A stretch of DNA of 64,000 bases from Pseudomonas pharyngis (GCF_021602345.1 NZ_BQID01000016.1:1-64000), one strand, 5' to 3'; numbered from the stretch's first letter, positions 41,254-50,068 are shown. A program made the numbers and translations. Notes: a model not told the origin generated them from the sequence alone.

Positions 41254-42267
41254 CTACAGACTCCCACTCACCTTGTTCGCCACATCATCCGGCACCCAAG
41301 GCTTCCACACTTGCGGTTGATCGCGCAGGAACGCTTCGGCGACCTGGCGTGGCTGCTGGCGCTTCTCGCTCATCCCGGCCAGGGTCTGGTTCAACAGATC
41401 GATCGGCAAGTCGACCTTTTCAAAGAACGTCACCAGCTCCGGATACTGCGCCTTGAACGGCGCCGACACGCCAATCGCCAGGCTCGCCGGCATCGAGCGG
41501 GTGCCTCTCGGATTGGGGTTGGTGGCATCGGCCAGGGTTTTCCAGGCTTCGGCGTCGAACGGTGGCTCTTCCAGCTTCACCAGTTTGAAGCGACCGAGCA
41601 GCGGCGTCGGCGACCAGTAGTAGAACAGCACCGGTTTGCCCCGCTTGATCGACGACGCCACCTCGGCATCCAGCGCCGCGCCGGAGCCGGTGCGGAAGTT
41701 GACGTAACTGTCGTTCAACGCATACGACTTGAGTTTCTGGCTGTTGACGATTTCAGAGGTCCAGCCGGTCGGGCTGTTGAGGAAGCGCCCGCGGCTCGGG
41801 TCTTCCGGGTCCTTGAACACATCCTTGTAGCGCGGCAGATCGGCCACGGATTTCAGTTCCGGCGCCAGCGGTTTGATCCCGCGCTCCGGGTCGCCCTTGA
41901 TCACGTATTCCGGCACCCACCAGCCTTCGGTGGCGCCCTTCACCGTGTCGCCGAGGCCGAACACCTTGCCCTCGGCGGCAGCCTTGACCCACGCGGGACT
42001 ACGCCCTGCCCACTCTTCGCCGATCACCTGAATGTCGTTTTTCGCCAGCGCCGCCTCCAGGCTGACGGTGCTGCCCGGCAGGGTGTCGGTCGGGTAGCCG
42101 TAGCCTTTCTCGACGATCAGGCGCAGCACTTCGGTGATGAAACTGCCGCTTTCCCAGGTGATGTCACCGAAGTGGATCGGCGCGGTTTTTTCCGCTGCCA
42201 CGGCGTGGCCGGCGGTCAGGGTCAGGGCCAGCAGCGAACTGCCGAGCAGGGTTTTGAGCGATCTCAT
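41254..42267 (-). CDS. Betaine/choline-type ABC transporter substrate-binding protein
   Basis: A 337-residue periplasmic binding protein: signal peptide 1-25 (LGSSLLALTLTAGHAVAA|E), then the OpuAC/ProX-like domain with HFGDITWESGSFITEVLRLIVEKGYGY, EWAGRSPAW, TVKGATEGWWVPEYVI and a final WVPDDVANKV. Cluster C-type ligand-binding tryptophans are present. No permease or ATPase gene lies nearby, so it is an orphan binding protein that must share a transporter encoded elsewhere. Its start codon overlaps the stop of the sigma-factor gene (ATGA) and has AAGAGG ahead. Confidence 0.85.
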   Translation of the reverse strand: MRSLKTLLGSSLLALTLTAGHAVAAEKTAPIHFGDITWESGSFITEVLRLIVEKGYGYPTDTLPGSTVSLEAALAKNDIQVIGEEWAGRSPAWVKAAAEGKVFGLGDTVKGATEGWWVPEYVIKGDPERGIKPLAPELKSVADLPRYKDVFKDPEDPSRGRFLNSPTGWTSEIVNSQKLKSYALNDSYVNFRTGSGAALDAEVASSIKRGKPVLFYYWSPTPLLGRFKLVKLEEPPFDAEAWKTLADATNPNPRGTRSMPASLAIGVSAPFKAQYPELVTFFEKVDLPIDLLNQTLAGMSEKRQQPRQVAEAFLRDQPQVWKPWVPDDVANKVSGSL

Positions 42268-42809
42268 GCGGACCTCTTGTTCTGGGAGGAAATCAGGGTT
42301 TGGTTGGCGCTGTGGCGGTTGCACAAGGCCTGGGAGCGGGTCATGTACAGGCTCACCGAACGCTGGGAGATACCCAGTTCGGCGGCGATTTGCGGGTAGG
42401 TCAGGCCGTCGATTCGCGCCAGCAGGAAGGTCGAACGCACCTTGCCCGGCAGGCGCTGGAGCGTCCGGTCCAGGTGCTTGAGGCTCTGCGACAGGTCGGC
42501 GAGTTCTTCGGGAGACGGCGGGTGATCGAAGTCACCCTGATGAAGCTGATGCAAATGCCGACGCTCCAGATCACGCCGCCGCCAGCGCTCGTACAGCAGG
42601 CGTTGGGCGATGGTGGTGAGCAAGGCGCGGGGTTCACGGATGGCGGTCAGGCCCGGCGCTTCGAGCAGTTGCGCGAAGGTTTCGGCGGCGATGTCTTCGG
42701 CGGTGGCCGCATCATTCGATTGCCGACGCAGACGTGTGCACAACCACTGGTAATGGTCGCCAAACAACGTGTGCACATGATTGCGATGGGATGAGTCGGC
42801 GCCGGACAT
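42264..42809 (-). CDS. FecI-like ECF sigma factor without anti-sigma partner
   Basis: A 181-residue ECF sigma factor: region 2 at residues ~20-85 (HTLFGDHYQWLCTRLRRQSNDAATAEDIAAETFAQLLEA), region 4 at ~125-170 (LQRLPGKVRSTFLLARIDGLTYPQIAAELGISQRSVSLYMTRSQALC), the FecI-type pattern. FecI-class genes are normally followed by fecR and a TonB receptor gene; both are missing. Instead the stop codon overlaps the start of a betaine-type binding-protein gene, which shows translational coupling. Start ATG 42809 has AAGGAG upstream. It probably directs its own operon and unknown targets. Confidence 0.88.
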   Translation of the reverse strand: MSGADSSHRNHVHTLFGDHYQWLCTRLRRQSNDAATAEDIAAETFAQLLEAPGLTAIREPRALLTTIAQRLLYERWRRRDLERRHLHQLHQGDFDHPPSPEELADLSQSLKHLDRTLQRLPGKVRSTFLLARIDGLTYPQIAAELGISQRSVSLYMTRSQALCNRHSANQTLISSQNKRSA

Positions 42810-42881
42810 GGGGGCTCCTTGGTCAAGGGTCGCTGAATGTCCGGTCGTCCGGTGGCGCGATCCTAGCAAGGCGCCTTATGC

Positions 42882-42916
42882 GTTAAAAATACTTAAAAAG
42901 AATTTTTATATTCCAT
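42882..42916. promoter_or_regulatory. AT-rich island before sigma-factor gene
   Basis: TTAAAAATACTTAAAAAGAA followed by TTTTTATATTCC is a markedly AT-rich stretch in an otherwise GC-rich locus, with the direct repeat TTAAAAA about 10 bp apart. It lies ~75 bp before the sigma gene and likely holds its promoter or an activator site. Resemblance to sulfur-starvation promoters is an impression only. Confidence 0.35.
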
Positions 42917-42936
42917 TAGTGAATTACAAGAGACTG

Positions 42937-43728
42937 CTAGCGCAAGCGGCCATAACCCAGTTCTTCGGCCTCGCGCTGATAATCCAGCAGGACGAGGTAA
43001 TCACTTTCACTGGCGGGCAGGACTTCGGGCAAACCGAGGATGCGGGCCACATCGGGCAGATCTTGAAGGCTGCGATTCATCGCCCGGCGCAGGTGTTCGA
43101 TCTGCTCGTCCGTCGTGCTGGCTGCGGTGATGAAGGGCAAGGTCGGGCTGAACGCACTGCGTGCCACCACCCGCAAGCCGCTGACCTCTGCGGCGGCGTA
43201 TTGCGCCAGATACGCAAAGGTCACGCTGTCGATGGCCGCCAGATCGGCGCGGTCTTCGCGCAACCAGCGCAGGCTTTCGCGATGCCCGCCACTGATGCCC
43301 ACAGAGGCGAAAAACTGACCGTCCCGATGCAGCGGCGCCAAACGCTGACGCAACAGGTTCATGCCGCTGTTGGAGTCCTCGCTGTTGATCACCCCGCGAC
43401 TGTCGAAGAACTCCGCCAGATTGCGGCGCGGATCATCGGCACGGGTGAGGATCAGGCTGCAATGATTGCCGGCAGTGGCGTCAGGCAATTCGTAACGCGG
43501 ACGACCGACAATCTTTACCTGCCCACGCAGCGCGGTCATCAGCGGATAGCCGCAGGTCTGGGTCAGCAACAAATCAGGCGAGCGCCAAAGTTCAAGCAAC
43601 GACAAGCCGTCGGCATCGAGCCGCGAACGGCCCAGGTGTTCGAGAATCCGCGCCAGCCACTGCTCGTTCGCCGCGCGAATCGGCTCGGGTGCGATGTACA
43701 TCAACAGTTCTGCGTAACCTGACGTCAT
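42937..43728 (-). CDS. PhnD-like (phosphonate/SBP-type) protein without signal peptide
   Basis: A 263-residue protein of the PhnD/type-2 periplasmic-binding-fold family: EPIRAANEQWLARILEHLG, TQTCGYPLM, KIVGRPRYELP, NSEDSNSGMNLLRQRLA, SVGISGGHRESLRWLREDRADLAAIDSVTFAYLA. These match the PhnD-like phosphate/phosphonate/sulfonate binding proteins. But the start (MTSGYAELLMYIAPE) shows no signal peptide, so it is either cytoplasmic or mis-started; the in-frame extension upstream also lacks one. It lies 7 bp downstream of the desaturase gene in the same direction, suggesting an operon. Confidence 0.82.
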   Translation of the reverse strand: MTSGYAELLMYIAPEPIRAANEQWLARILEHLGRSRLDADGLSLLELWRSPDLLLTQTCGYPLMTALRGQVKIVGRPRYELPDATAGNHCSLILTRADDPRRNLAEFFDSRGVINSEDSNSGMNLLRQRLAPLHRDGQFFASVGISGGHRESLRWLREDRADLAAIDSVTFAYLAQYAAAEVSGLRVVARSAFSPTLPFITAASTTDEQIEHLRRAMNRSLQDLPDVARILGLPEVLPASESDYLVLLDYQREAEELGYGRLR

Positions 43729-43735
43729 GCTGGCC

Positions 43736-44677
43736 TCAAATAAAAGGATGCTGCGGGCTGTCGATCGGCTTGATGCCGTGCCGGCGCCACAATTGCCCAT
43801 ATCCTTGCACCAGAAAACCGCCACTGCGCGCCACCCACTGTTCCCGGCGCATGCGGTAGGCCTCGGGCAAGTCGTACCACGAAAGCTTCGGCAAGTCGTG
43901 ATGCACCAGATGGAAATTCAGGTTCAGGAACAGCCAGCGCCACGGCCATCCGGCTTCGTTGAGCACCGTGCGCTGCTCCGGTTGCGTGTGCGGTCGGTGT
44001 TCATAGTAGGAGCGAACCATCGCGATCGACAGCGCCGGCACACTGATCAAAAACAGGTAATGCCAGACCGGCAACACGCTGTAGCGGGCGATGAAAAAAA
44101 GCATCAGCACGGTCAGGGCGCCGTGGGTCAACCACATCAGCCAGGCCTGGCGCTCGCCGCTTTTCAGACGTTGCAGTTCTTCACCGGCCAGCGCCAGCAA
44201 CGCCAGCGGCGCGCCAAGAATGAATCGGCCCAATACGGTTTTGTTCAGCCAGTGCAGGCTGCGTTCGAACAACGAACGGCCCTGCCAGCGTTCGGCGCTC
44301 AGGTAACGGCTTTCGGGATCGACGCCGGGAATCGTCAGGTCTTCGTCGCGATGGTGCTGCAAATGACTGTCGCGATACAGCGTGTAGGGATACCACACCG
44401 CAAACGGCGCATAGCCGAGGATTTTGTTGACGAAGGTCCAGCGCGTCGGATGACCGTGAAGCAATTCGTGCTGCACCGACAGCCACAGCACCAGTAACGG
44501 AATCAGCAGCAGCGTGCTCCACCAGACGCCGAGCCATTCGCTGCCCAGCACAATCGCGAACCAGCCACCATATATGCCAATCAGCAGCAGCCAGGTCGGC
44601 CACTCGGTGCGGGCGGTGAAGCGCTGGCGCAGGGTTTCGATCTGTAGGCGATGGGCATCGTCGAAATAGTGGGGCAT
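43736..44677 (-). CDS. Membrane fatty acid desaturase
   Basis: A 313-residue integral membrane di-iron desaturase. The three histidine boxes are present: HELLHGH (70-76), HLQHH (105-109) and NFHLVHHD (near 255). Four or more membrane segments match the family. It would insert a double bond into an acyl chain of membrane lipid, using electrons from a ferredoxin or reductase that is not encoded here. It is followed by the PhnD-like gene after 7 bp; the two are probably co-transcribed. Confidence 0.9.
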   Translation of the reverse strand: MPHYFDDAHRLQIETLRQRFTARTEWPTWLLLIGIYGGWFAIVLGSEWLGVWWSTLLLIPLLVLWLSVQHELLHGHPTRWTFVNKILGYAPFAVWYPYTLYRDSHLQHHRDEDLTIPGVDPESRYLSAERWQGRSLFERSLHWLNKTVLGRFILGAPLALLALAGEELQRLKSGERQAWLMWLTHGALTVLMLFFIARYSVLPVWHYLFLISVPALSIAMVRSYYEHRPHTQPEQRTVLNEAGWPWRWLFLNLNFHLVHHDLPKLSWYDLPEAYRMRREQWVARSGGFLVQGYGQLWRRHGIKPIDSPQHPFI

Positions 44678-44769
44678 GGCGTGGCTCGGAACGAGGGTCT
44701 GATCGTTCTGTGCAACACCAACGGGAAATCTTGCAGATTATTTTTGCGGGCTGTTTTCAAGGCAAGACA

Positions 44770-44789
44770 GGAGCCCGGATCCGGGCTCC
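44770..44789. terminator. Perfect palindrome after small basic gene
   Basis: GGAGCCCGGATCCGGGCTCC is a perfect 20-bp palindrome located 12 bp beyond the stop of the small basic protein gene. No T run on either strand. Confidence 0.5.
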
Positions 44790-44801
44790 CGAACGGCGTG
44801 A

Positions 44802-44912
44802 TCAATGGCCAAAGATGTCGACTTTTTTCGCCCTCTTCTCGTGGCGTTTTTCGATGGCGGTCTTGGCCGGTTTCTTCTTCGCGGCTTTTTTCGAATCCAT
44901 ACCTTTGGACAT
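44802..44912 (-). CDS. Small lysine-rich protein, 36 residues
   Basis: ATG 44912 (GTGGAG upstream) to TGA 44802, giving MSKGMDSKKAAKKKPAKTAI and a basic ending KRAKKVDIFGH. Over a third of residues are Lys or Arg, with no hydrophobic part, so it probably binds nucleic acid or an acidic partner. Short proteins of this kind recur next to housekeeping genes in Pseudomonas; the role is unknown. A palindromic hairpin follows it. Confidence 0.6.
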   Translation of the reverse strand: MSKGMDSKKAAKKKPAKTAIEKRHEKRAKKVDIFGH

Positions 44913-45013
44913 GATGCGTACTCCACTCAGAGGGGATGTGAGATCAGGTATACACCTATCCCGGCGGGCACGTTGTTTTATAATCCGCGGCTTTTGCACC
45001 GGCAGTCCGATTC

Positions 45014-45433
45014 ATGACCGACATCCGTTACAGCCAGCTCGATGACCTGTCCTGGCCCCTGATGAACAAGTTCTACCGCCAGCATCAATCGTCGATGAAA
45101 GCCGTGCGCGAGGCGCAATTGTGGGTGGCGCGGCGGGAGGAAATCGTGGCGGCGCTGTGCCTGCGGCCGGTGTTCGGCGGACATTGGTTGACCGGGTTGT
45201 TCGTCGATCCGGCCTGCCGTGAGCAAGGCATTGCCGCGCAGCTGATTGCCGAAGCGGTGAAGGGTGTGGATATGCCGGTGTGGCTGTTCTGCCACCCGGA
45301 CTTGCGCGGATTCTACGAGCGGCGCGGCTTCACTTTCGATCCTGCCCTGCCCCAGGCCATGGCCGAGCGCTTGAGTCGTTATGCGCGGAGCAAGCCGATG
45401 ATTGCCATGGAACTGGCACCGCGCGCGGGCTAG
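45014..45433 (+). CDS. GNAT-family N-acetyltransferase
   Basis: A 139-residue small GNAT. The acetyl-CoA motif is VDPACREQGIAAQLIAEAVKGV (residues ~72-93), and the C-terminal end PDLRGFYERRGFTFDPALPQ is typical. It converges on def with its stop directly abutting the def stop. The substrate is not apparent. Confidence 0.87.
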   Translation: MTDIRYSQLDDLSWPLMNKFYRQHQSSMKAVREAQLWVARREEIVAALCLRPVFGGHWLTGLFVDPACREQGIAAQLIAEAVKGVDMPVWLFCHPDLRGFYERRGFTFDPALPQAMAERLSRYARSKPMIAMELAPRAG

Positions 45434-45973
45434 TCAGTCGTCAGCGTTGGGATCGAGATCCGGAAACATCACTTCGGTAAAACCGAACTTGCTGAAATCG
45501 GTAATGCGCGACGGGTACAGGCGCCCGATCAGGTGATCGCATTCATGCTGTACCACCCGCGCATGGAACCCTGAGGCCACCCGCGAGATCGGCTCACCCT
45601 TGGGGTCGACGCCTTCGTAACGGATCCGCTGGTATCGATCCACCGCGCCCCGCAGGCCCGGCACCGACAGGCAGCCTTCGAAGCCCTCTTCCATCAGCGG
45701 ACTGAGCGGCGTGATCAGCGGGTTGATCAGGATCGTCTGCGGCACTGCTTCGGCGTCCGGATAACGCTCGCTGTGCTCGAAACCGAAGATCACCAGTTGC
45801 AGATCGACACCGATCTGCGGCGCGGCGAGACCGACGCCGCCGACGCTTTCCATGGTCTGGAACATGTCGTCGATCAATTGCCACAGCTCGGGACTGTCGA
45901 GCATTTCGGCGGGCACCGGCGGCGCGATGCGCAGCAGGCGTTCGTCGCCCATCTTCAGGATTTCACGGATCAT
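45434..45973 (-). CDS. def: Peptide deformylase
   Basis: A 179-residue Fe/Zn enzyme that removes the N-formyl group from new proteins. All three family motifs are intact: [10 protein letters not shown] (46-55), EGCLSVPG with metal ligand Cys101, and QHECDHL with His143, Glu144, His147. It is followed by yihY 2 bp upstream on the same strand. It is likely a second, non-essential def, because fmt is not adjacent. Confidence 0.94.
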   Translation of the reverse strand: MIREILKMGDERLLRIAPPVPAEMLDSPELWQLIDDMFQTMESVGGVGLAAPQIGVDLQLVIFGFEHSERYPDAEAVPQTILINPLITPLSPLMEEGFEGCLSVPGLRGAVDRYQRIRYEGVDPKGEPISRVASGFHARVVQHECDHLIGRLYPSRITDFSKFGFTEVMFPDLDPNADD

Positions 45974-45975
45974 GA

Positions 45976-46926
45976 TCAGGCTTCGTCAGTGTTCGGCTTG
46001 AGCGAGTGATCGCGCCCGAGGCCGGAAACGTGTTGTTTGGGATGTTCATCGAGTTCGCCGGGGACTTTCTCGCCCGAATCCTTGCCCTCGCTGGACATGT
46101 GTTCGATCACCGCATTCATCTCCGCACCGAGCAACAACACGGCGGCGGAAATGTAGAAATACAGCAACAGCACGATGATCGCACCGATGCTGCCATACAT
46201 GGCGTTGTAGTTGGCGAACGTCTTGACGTAGAACGCGAAGCCCAGGGACGCGATGATCCACACCACCACCGCCAGCACCGAGCCGGGGGTGATGAAACGG
46301 AATTCCTGTTTGACGTCGGGCATCACGTAGTAGATCAGCGCCACGGCCACCATCATCAGGATCACGATCACCGGCCAGCGGGCGATGGTCCACAGGGTGA
46401 CGATGACTTCTTCGAGCCCGACCTGCGCGGCGATCCAGCCCATCACCTGCGGGCCGAGCACCATCAGCGCTGCGGCCACCAGCAACATGCCGGCAATGCC
46501 GACGGTGTAGATGATCGACAGCGGAAACCGCTTCCACAGGGGCCGGCCCTCGACCACGTCGTAGGCGGCGTTCATCGCGCTCATCATCAGGCGCACGCCG
46601 GCAGACGCGGTGTACAGGGCGATGACGATACCCACCGAAAGCAGGCCGCCCTTGGATTGCTGCAGTTGATCGATCACCGGGTTGACCTGCTCCAGCGCCT
46701 GGGGCGGCAACACCAGCTCCGATTGCAGGCGCAGCCAGGAGAAGAAGTCCGGCAGGTGCAGGAAACCGATCAGGGCAATCAGGAACAGAATGAACGGGAA
46801 CAGCGAGAACAGCATCTGGTAGGCCAGTGCCGAGGCATAGGTCGACATCTCGTCGTCGACGAATTCGGTGACCGTGCGCACCATCACCCGGTGCAGGGGC
46901 AGACCTTTCATGTCCGGAAAAATCAT
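45976..46926 (-). CDS. YihY/BrkB-family inner-membrane protein
   Basis: A 316-residue membrane protein of the YihY (formerly ribonuclease BN) family with six hydrophobic segments: [33 protein letters not shown], the [21 protein letters not shown] region and [24 protein letters not shown]. The C-terminal ~40 residues are hydrophilic and variable. Start ATG 46926 has AAAGGAGACGCG upstream. It probably shares a transcript with def, 2 bp downstream. Confidence 0.9.
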   Translation of the reverse strand: MIFPDMKGLPLHRVMVRTVTEFVDDEMSTYASALAYQMLFSLFPFILFLIALIGFLHLPDFFSWLRLQSELVLPPQALEQVNPVIDQLQQSKGGLLSVGIVIALYTASAGVRLMMSAMNAAYDVVEGRPLWKRFPLSIIYTVGIAGMLLVAAALMVLGPQVMGWIAAQVGLEEVIVTLWTIARWPVIVILMMVAVALIYYVMPDVKQEFRFITPGSVLAVVVWIIASLGFAFYVKTFANYNAMYGSIGAIIVLLLYFYISAAVLLLGAEMNAVIEHMSSEGKDSGEKVPGELDEHPKQHVSGLGRDHSLKPNTDEA

Positions 46927-47054
46927 TCGCGTCTCCTTTCGCCGCAAAACAGGTTGAAGTCGTGGCGACTCAGGGGCCGTTTTTCTCTTATCAAAGTAGC
47001 TTACTTGGCGACTTTGAAACACTGTGTTCCTTGACCGCATGTGAGCGGGATACG

Positions 47055-47078
47055 AAAACGGCCATCCTTGGATGGCCG
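47055..47078 (-). terminator. Terminator after csbD
   Basis: On the minus strand CGGCCATCC-AA-GGATGGCCG is followed by TTTT, 25 bp after the csbD stop. Confidence 0.85.
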
Positions 47079-47103
47079 CTTCGCTGTTTCGTTCAAGGCC
47101 TGA

Positions 47104-47295
47104 TCAGGCCTTGTCGACGCCTTTCTTGACCGCGTCCTTGGCTTTGCCCACCGCTTGCTGGGCCTCGCCTTTCTTCTCTTGCACTTTGCCTTCGGCCTGC
47201 AGTTTAGTGTTATCGGTGGCTTTACCGACACCTTGCTTGACGTTGCCGACCGCTTCGTTGGCCATGCCTTTCACTTTATCGCTCGTGCTACCCAT
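47104..47295 (-). CDS. CsbD-family stress protein
   Basis: A 63-residue hydrophilic protein starting [20 protein letters not shown] (ATG 47295), the CsbD signature. The sequence is a series of VKG-A-N-x-x-x-G-x-x-K repeats of the family, which are stress-induced under general stress sigma control in other bacteria. It stands alone with its own terminator. Confidence 0.92.
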   Translation of the reverse strand: MGSTSDKVKGMANEAVGNVKQGVGKATDNTKLQAEGKVQEKKGEAQQAVGKAKDAVKKGVDKA

Positions 47296-47492
47296 GGTGA
47301 TTCTCCTTGGAACATTAACGGGAAAAGTCAGTACGTAATGATTGACTGACCCGGTTTGCGCCAAGTTTCATTTATTTTCAGGGCTTCATTTCGTCGCGGT
47401 GTGCAGGTTGGGCTTTATGTTTACGAGCGTACCCCCGAGAATGCCCATCAAAAGGGCGCCAGGCGCCACAGAACCGACCCCGCAGGAATGTT

Positions 47493-47870
47493 ATGAAACT
47501 CGATAAAAAGCAGGCCATCGCCCGTCGCAACCAGGAATTGGGCGGTGCCGTGCTCGGCACCAACAACTGCCACTTCGCCGAACTGAACCGTAACCGCAAC
47601 ATCTGGTGGTTCGACCTGCCGGTGTCGCGCCTGGCGATCGGTCAGTACGAGTGGATCCACCTGTTGATGCACACCCCGGCCACCGACGAACTGCTGCATC
47701 TGAAAGTGCCGACCGTGTTCCTGCGCGAGAAACTCGAAGGCCTGGTGATCCGCAACGAAGGCAAACGCAAGGCTGCCCTGAGCCTGGAACTGAGCGCCGA
47801 CAAGGACTCGTACCTGCAGGACATGCGCCCGGCGGGGACCAACGTGAACTTTGCGCCGTTCCGCCAGTAA
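47493..47870 (+). CDS. Conserved hypothetical protein, 125 residues
   Basis: A soluble protein with strong ribosome-binding site (CAGGAATGTT) and an aromatic centre (NIWWFDLPVSRLAIGQYEWIHLLM). It resembles conserved Pseudomonas proteins of unknown function. Its frame ends 20 bp before an intergenic repeat element. No signal peptide or metal-binding cluster. Confidence 0.65.
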   Translation: MKLDKKQAIARRNQELGGAVLGTNNCHFAELNRNRNIWWFDLPVSRLAIGQYEWIHLLMHTPATDELLHLKVPTVFLREKLEGLVIRNEGKRKAALSLELSADKDSYLQDMRPAGTNVNFAPFRQ

Positions 47871-47889
47871 GATTTCGGGGGCCCCTCCC

Positions 47890-48037
47890 CCCTCACCCTA
47901 GCCCTCTCCCAGAGGGAGAGGGGACCGACCGAGGTGATTGGACAAGGTACGTCGACCTGAGATATCGAGCCGAACTCGGGTTTTGAACAGCCCCCCGATC
48001 GGCTCCCTCTCCCTCGGGAGAGGGCTGGGGTGAGGGG
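47890..48037. repeat. CCCTCACCC/GGGTGAGGG intergenic element, copy C
   Basis: A 148-bp element with CCCTCACCCTAGCCCTC and GAGGGCTGGGGTGAGGGG ends and one internal CGTCGACCTGAGATATCGAG core; the reverse complement of copy A (14834) matches it through CCGACCTGA..TCGAACTC..TTTGAACAG and GATCGGCTCCCT. Confidence 0.88.
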
Positions 48038-48074
48038 CAGGTTCACCGCATAATCCAGGCTCTGCTCTGCACCA

Positions 48075-48106
48075 ACAGAAAGCCCCGCATCTGCGGGGCT
48101 TTCTGT
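48075..48106. terminator. Perfect 15-bp hairpin before fadD1 stop
   Basis: ACAGAAAGCCCCGCA (48075) and TGCGGGGCTTTCTGT (48092) are exact reverse complements, between the hypothetical gene and the fadD1 stop. T run on the plus strand, so it terminates plus-strand transcription best. Confidence 0.85.
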
Positions 48107-48107
48107 T

Positions 48108-49805
48108 TTACGCGGCGTTCTTCGCCTTGATCTTCTTCAGCTCTTCGTCACGCAGTTCGCGACGCAGGATCTTGCCGACGTTGGTGGTCGGCAACGCATC
48201 GCGGAACTCCACGGAACGCGGCACCTTGTAGCCGGTGACGTTGGCGCGCATGTGCTCCATCACCTGTTCCTTGGTCAGGGTGACACCCGGTTTGGCGACG
48301 ATGAAGATCTTTATCGCCTCGCCGGATTTTTCGTCCGGAACGCCGATGGCTGCGCACTGCAACACGCCCGGCAGGGCCGCCAGCACGTCTTCCAGTTCGT
48401 TCGGATACACGTTGAAACCGGACACCAGAATCATGTCTTTCTTGCGATCGACGATGCGCATGTAGCCGTCCGGCTGGATCAGCGCGATGTCACCGGTCTT
48501 CAGCCAGCCTTCGCTGTCGAGCATTTCATCGGTGGCTTCCTGACGCTGCCAGTAGCCTTTCATCACTTGCGGGCCCTTTACGCACAGCTCGCCGATTTCG
48601 CCCAGCGGCTGCTCGACACCGGCGTCGTCAATGACTTTGCACAGGGTCGACGGCACCGGAATGCCGATGGTGCCGATCTGGATGTTCTGGATCGGGTTGA
48701 CCGTGGCCACCGGGCTGGTTTCGGTCATGCCGTAACCTTCGCAGATCGGGCAACCGGTGACCGCTTTCCAACGCTCGGCTGCGGCCAGTTGCAGGGCCAT
48801 GCCGCCGGACAGGGTGACTTTCAGCGCCGAGAAATCCAGCTTGCGGAAACCTTCGTTGTTGCACAGGGCCACGAACAGCGTGTTGAGGCCGACGAAACCG
48901 CTGAACTTCCACTTCGAGAGTTCCTTGACCATCGCCGGCAGGTCGCGCGGGTTGCTGATCAGGATGTTGTGGTTGCCGATCAGCATCATCGCCATGCAAT
49001 GAAAGGTGAACGCATAGATGTGGTACAGCGGCAGTGGCGTGATCAGGATCTCGCAACCTTCATTGAGGTTGGAGCCCATCAGCGCCTTGCACTGCAGCAT
49101 GTTGGCGACCAGGTTGCGATGAGTGAGCATCGCGCCCTTGGCCACGCCGGTGGTGCCGCCGGTGTATTGCAGCACCGCGACGTCGCCGCTGTCCGGGTTG
49201 GCTTCTGCCACCGGCTGGCCCTGGCCCTTGCTCAGCACGTCGTTGAACTTGACGGCTTTTGGCAGGTGATAGGCCGGGACCATTTTTTTCACGTACTTGA
49301 TGACGCTGTTGATCAACAGGCGCTTGATCGGCGGCAGCAGGTCGGCGACTTCGGTGACGATGACGTGTTTGACGCCGGTTTTCGGCACCACGGCTTCGGC
49401 CAGGTGCGCCATGTTCGCCAGGCACACCAGCGCCTTGGCACCGGAGTCGTTGAATTGGTGTTCCATTTCCCGCGCGGTGTACAGCGGGTTGGTGTTGACC
49501 ACGATCAGCCCGGCACGGATGGCACCGAAGACGGCGACCGGGTACTGCAACACGTTGGGCAGTTGCACGGCGATTCGATCACCGGGCTGCAAATCGGTAT
49601 GCTGTTGCAGATAAGCGGCAAACGCACCGGACAATTCGTACAGTTCACCGTAGGTGATGGTCTTGCCCAGGTTGCTGAACGCCGGTTTGTCGGCGAAGCG
49701 TTGGCAGGATTGCTTCAACACTGCCTGAATATTCGGGTACTCGTCTGGATTGATGTCGGCAGCAATTCCAGCGGGGTACTTATCCTTCCAAAAGTCTTCG
49801 ATCAT
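48108..49805 (-). CDS. fadD1: Long-chain fatty-acid-CoA ligase (FadD1-type)
   Basis: A 565-residue acyl-CoA synthetase: fatty acid + ATP + CoA -> acyl-CoA + AMP + PPi. ATP motif YTGGTTGVAKGAMLTH, YGMTETSPVATVNP, and the FACS signature GWLKTGDIALIQPDGYMRIVDRKKDMILVSGFNVYPNELED are all intact; the C-terminal lysine is in PTTNVGKILRREL. The order fadD2-fadD1 followed by a lysophospholipase-like gene is the same as PAO1 PA3299-PA3301. A candidate CA motif (TTATTATT on plus, 49854-49861) lies 49 bp before its ATG. Confidence 0.93.
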   Translation of the reverse strand: MIEDFWKDKYPAGIAADINPDEYPNIQAVLKQSCQRFADKPAFSNLGKTITYGELYELSGAFAAYLQQHTDLQPGDRIAVQLPNVLQYPVAVFGAIRAGLIVVNTNPLYTAREMEHQFNDSGAKALVCLANMAHLAEAVVPKTGVKHVIVTEVADLLPPIKRLLINSVIKYVKKMVPAYHLPKAVKFNDVLSKGQGQPVAEANPDSGDVAVLQYTGGTTGVAKGAMLTHRNLVANMLQCKALMGSNLNEGCEILITPLPLYHIYAFTFHCMAMMLIGNHNILISNPRDLPAMVKELSKWKFSGFVGLNTLFVALCNNEGFRKLDFSALKVTLSGGMALQLAAAERWKAVTGCPICEGYGMTETSPVATVNPIQNIQIGTIGIPVPSTLCKVIDDAGVEQPLGEIGELCVKGPQVMKGYWQRQEATDEMLDSEGWLKTGDIALIQPDGYMRIVDRKKDMILVSGFNVYPNELEDVLAALPGVLQCAAIGVPDEKSGEAIKIFIVAKPGVTLTKEQVMEHMRANVTGYKVPRSVEFRDALPTTNVGKILRRELRDEELKKIKAKNAA

Positions 49806-49853
49806 GGAAGCCCACTCCTCAGCAACGCGAATTCAGCACCGCATTTGATGCGA

Positions 49854-49861
49854 TTATTATT
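49854..49861 (-). promoter_or_regulatory. Possible Crc/Hfq CA motif before fadD1
   Basis: On the minus strand this reads AATAATAA, an AANAANAA match. It is 49-56 nt before the fadD1 ATG, farther from the start than the oprB and gntT cases. Confidence 0.3.
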
Positions 49862-49969
49862 GGTGTTTGTTTATTGGTGAGTCTGGCTTTTTACAAGGCC
49901 GAGAAGTCACAAAGCGCGCCGAGAGTAGCAGCTTTGCCAAGGGTCGACTAGAGCCAAAAGCGGCCCCTA

Positions 49970-50009
49970 CAGTCATTTTCATGACTCAAGAACTACTGGC
50001 AGTCATTTT
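49970..50009. other. Direct and inverted repeat in fadD1-fadD2 spacer
   Basis: CAGTCATTTT occurs at 49970 and at 50000 (30 bp apart), and the first is part of a palindrome AGTCAT-TTTC-ATGACT (49971-49986). The spacer of 346 bp has otherwise no gene; the REP pair at 50069 lies next to it. It is the most likely regulator-binding region of fadD1. Confidence 0.4.
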
Positions 50010-50068
50010 AGAGCAAAAATCCTATAACACCTTGAAAGTCCCGGTTTTCGGGGGCTTGAAACAAAAAA

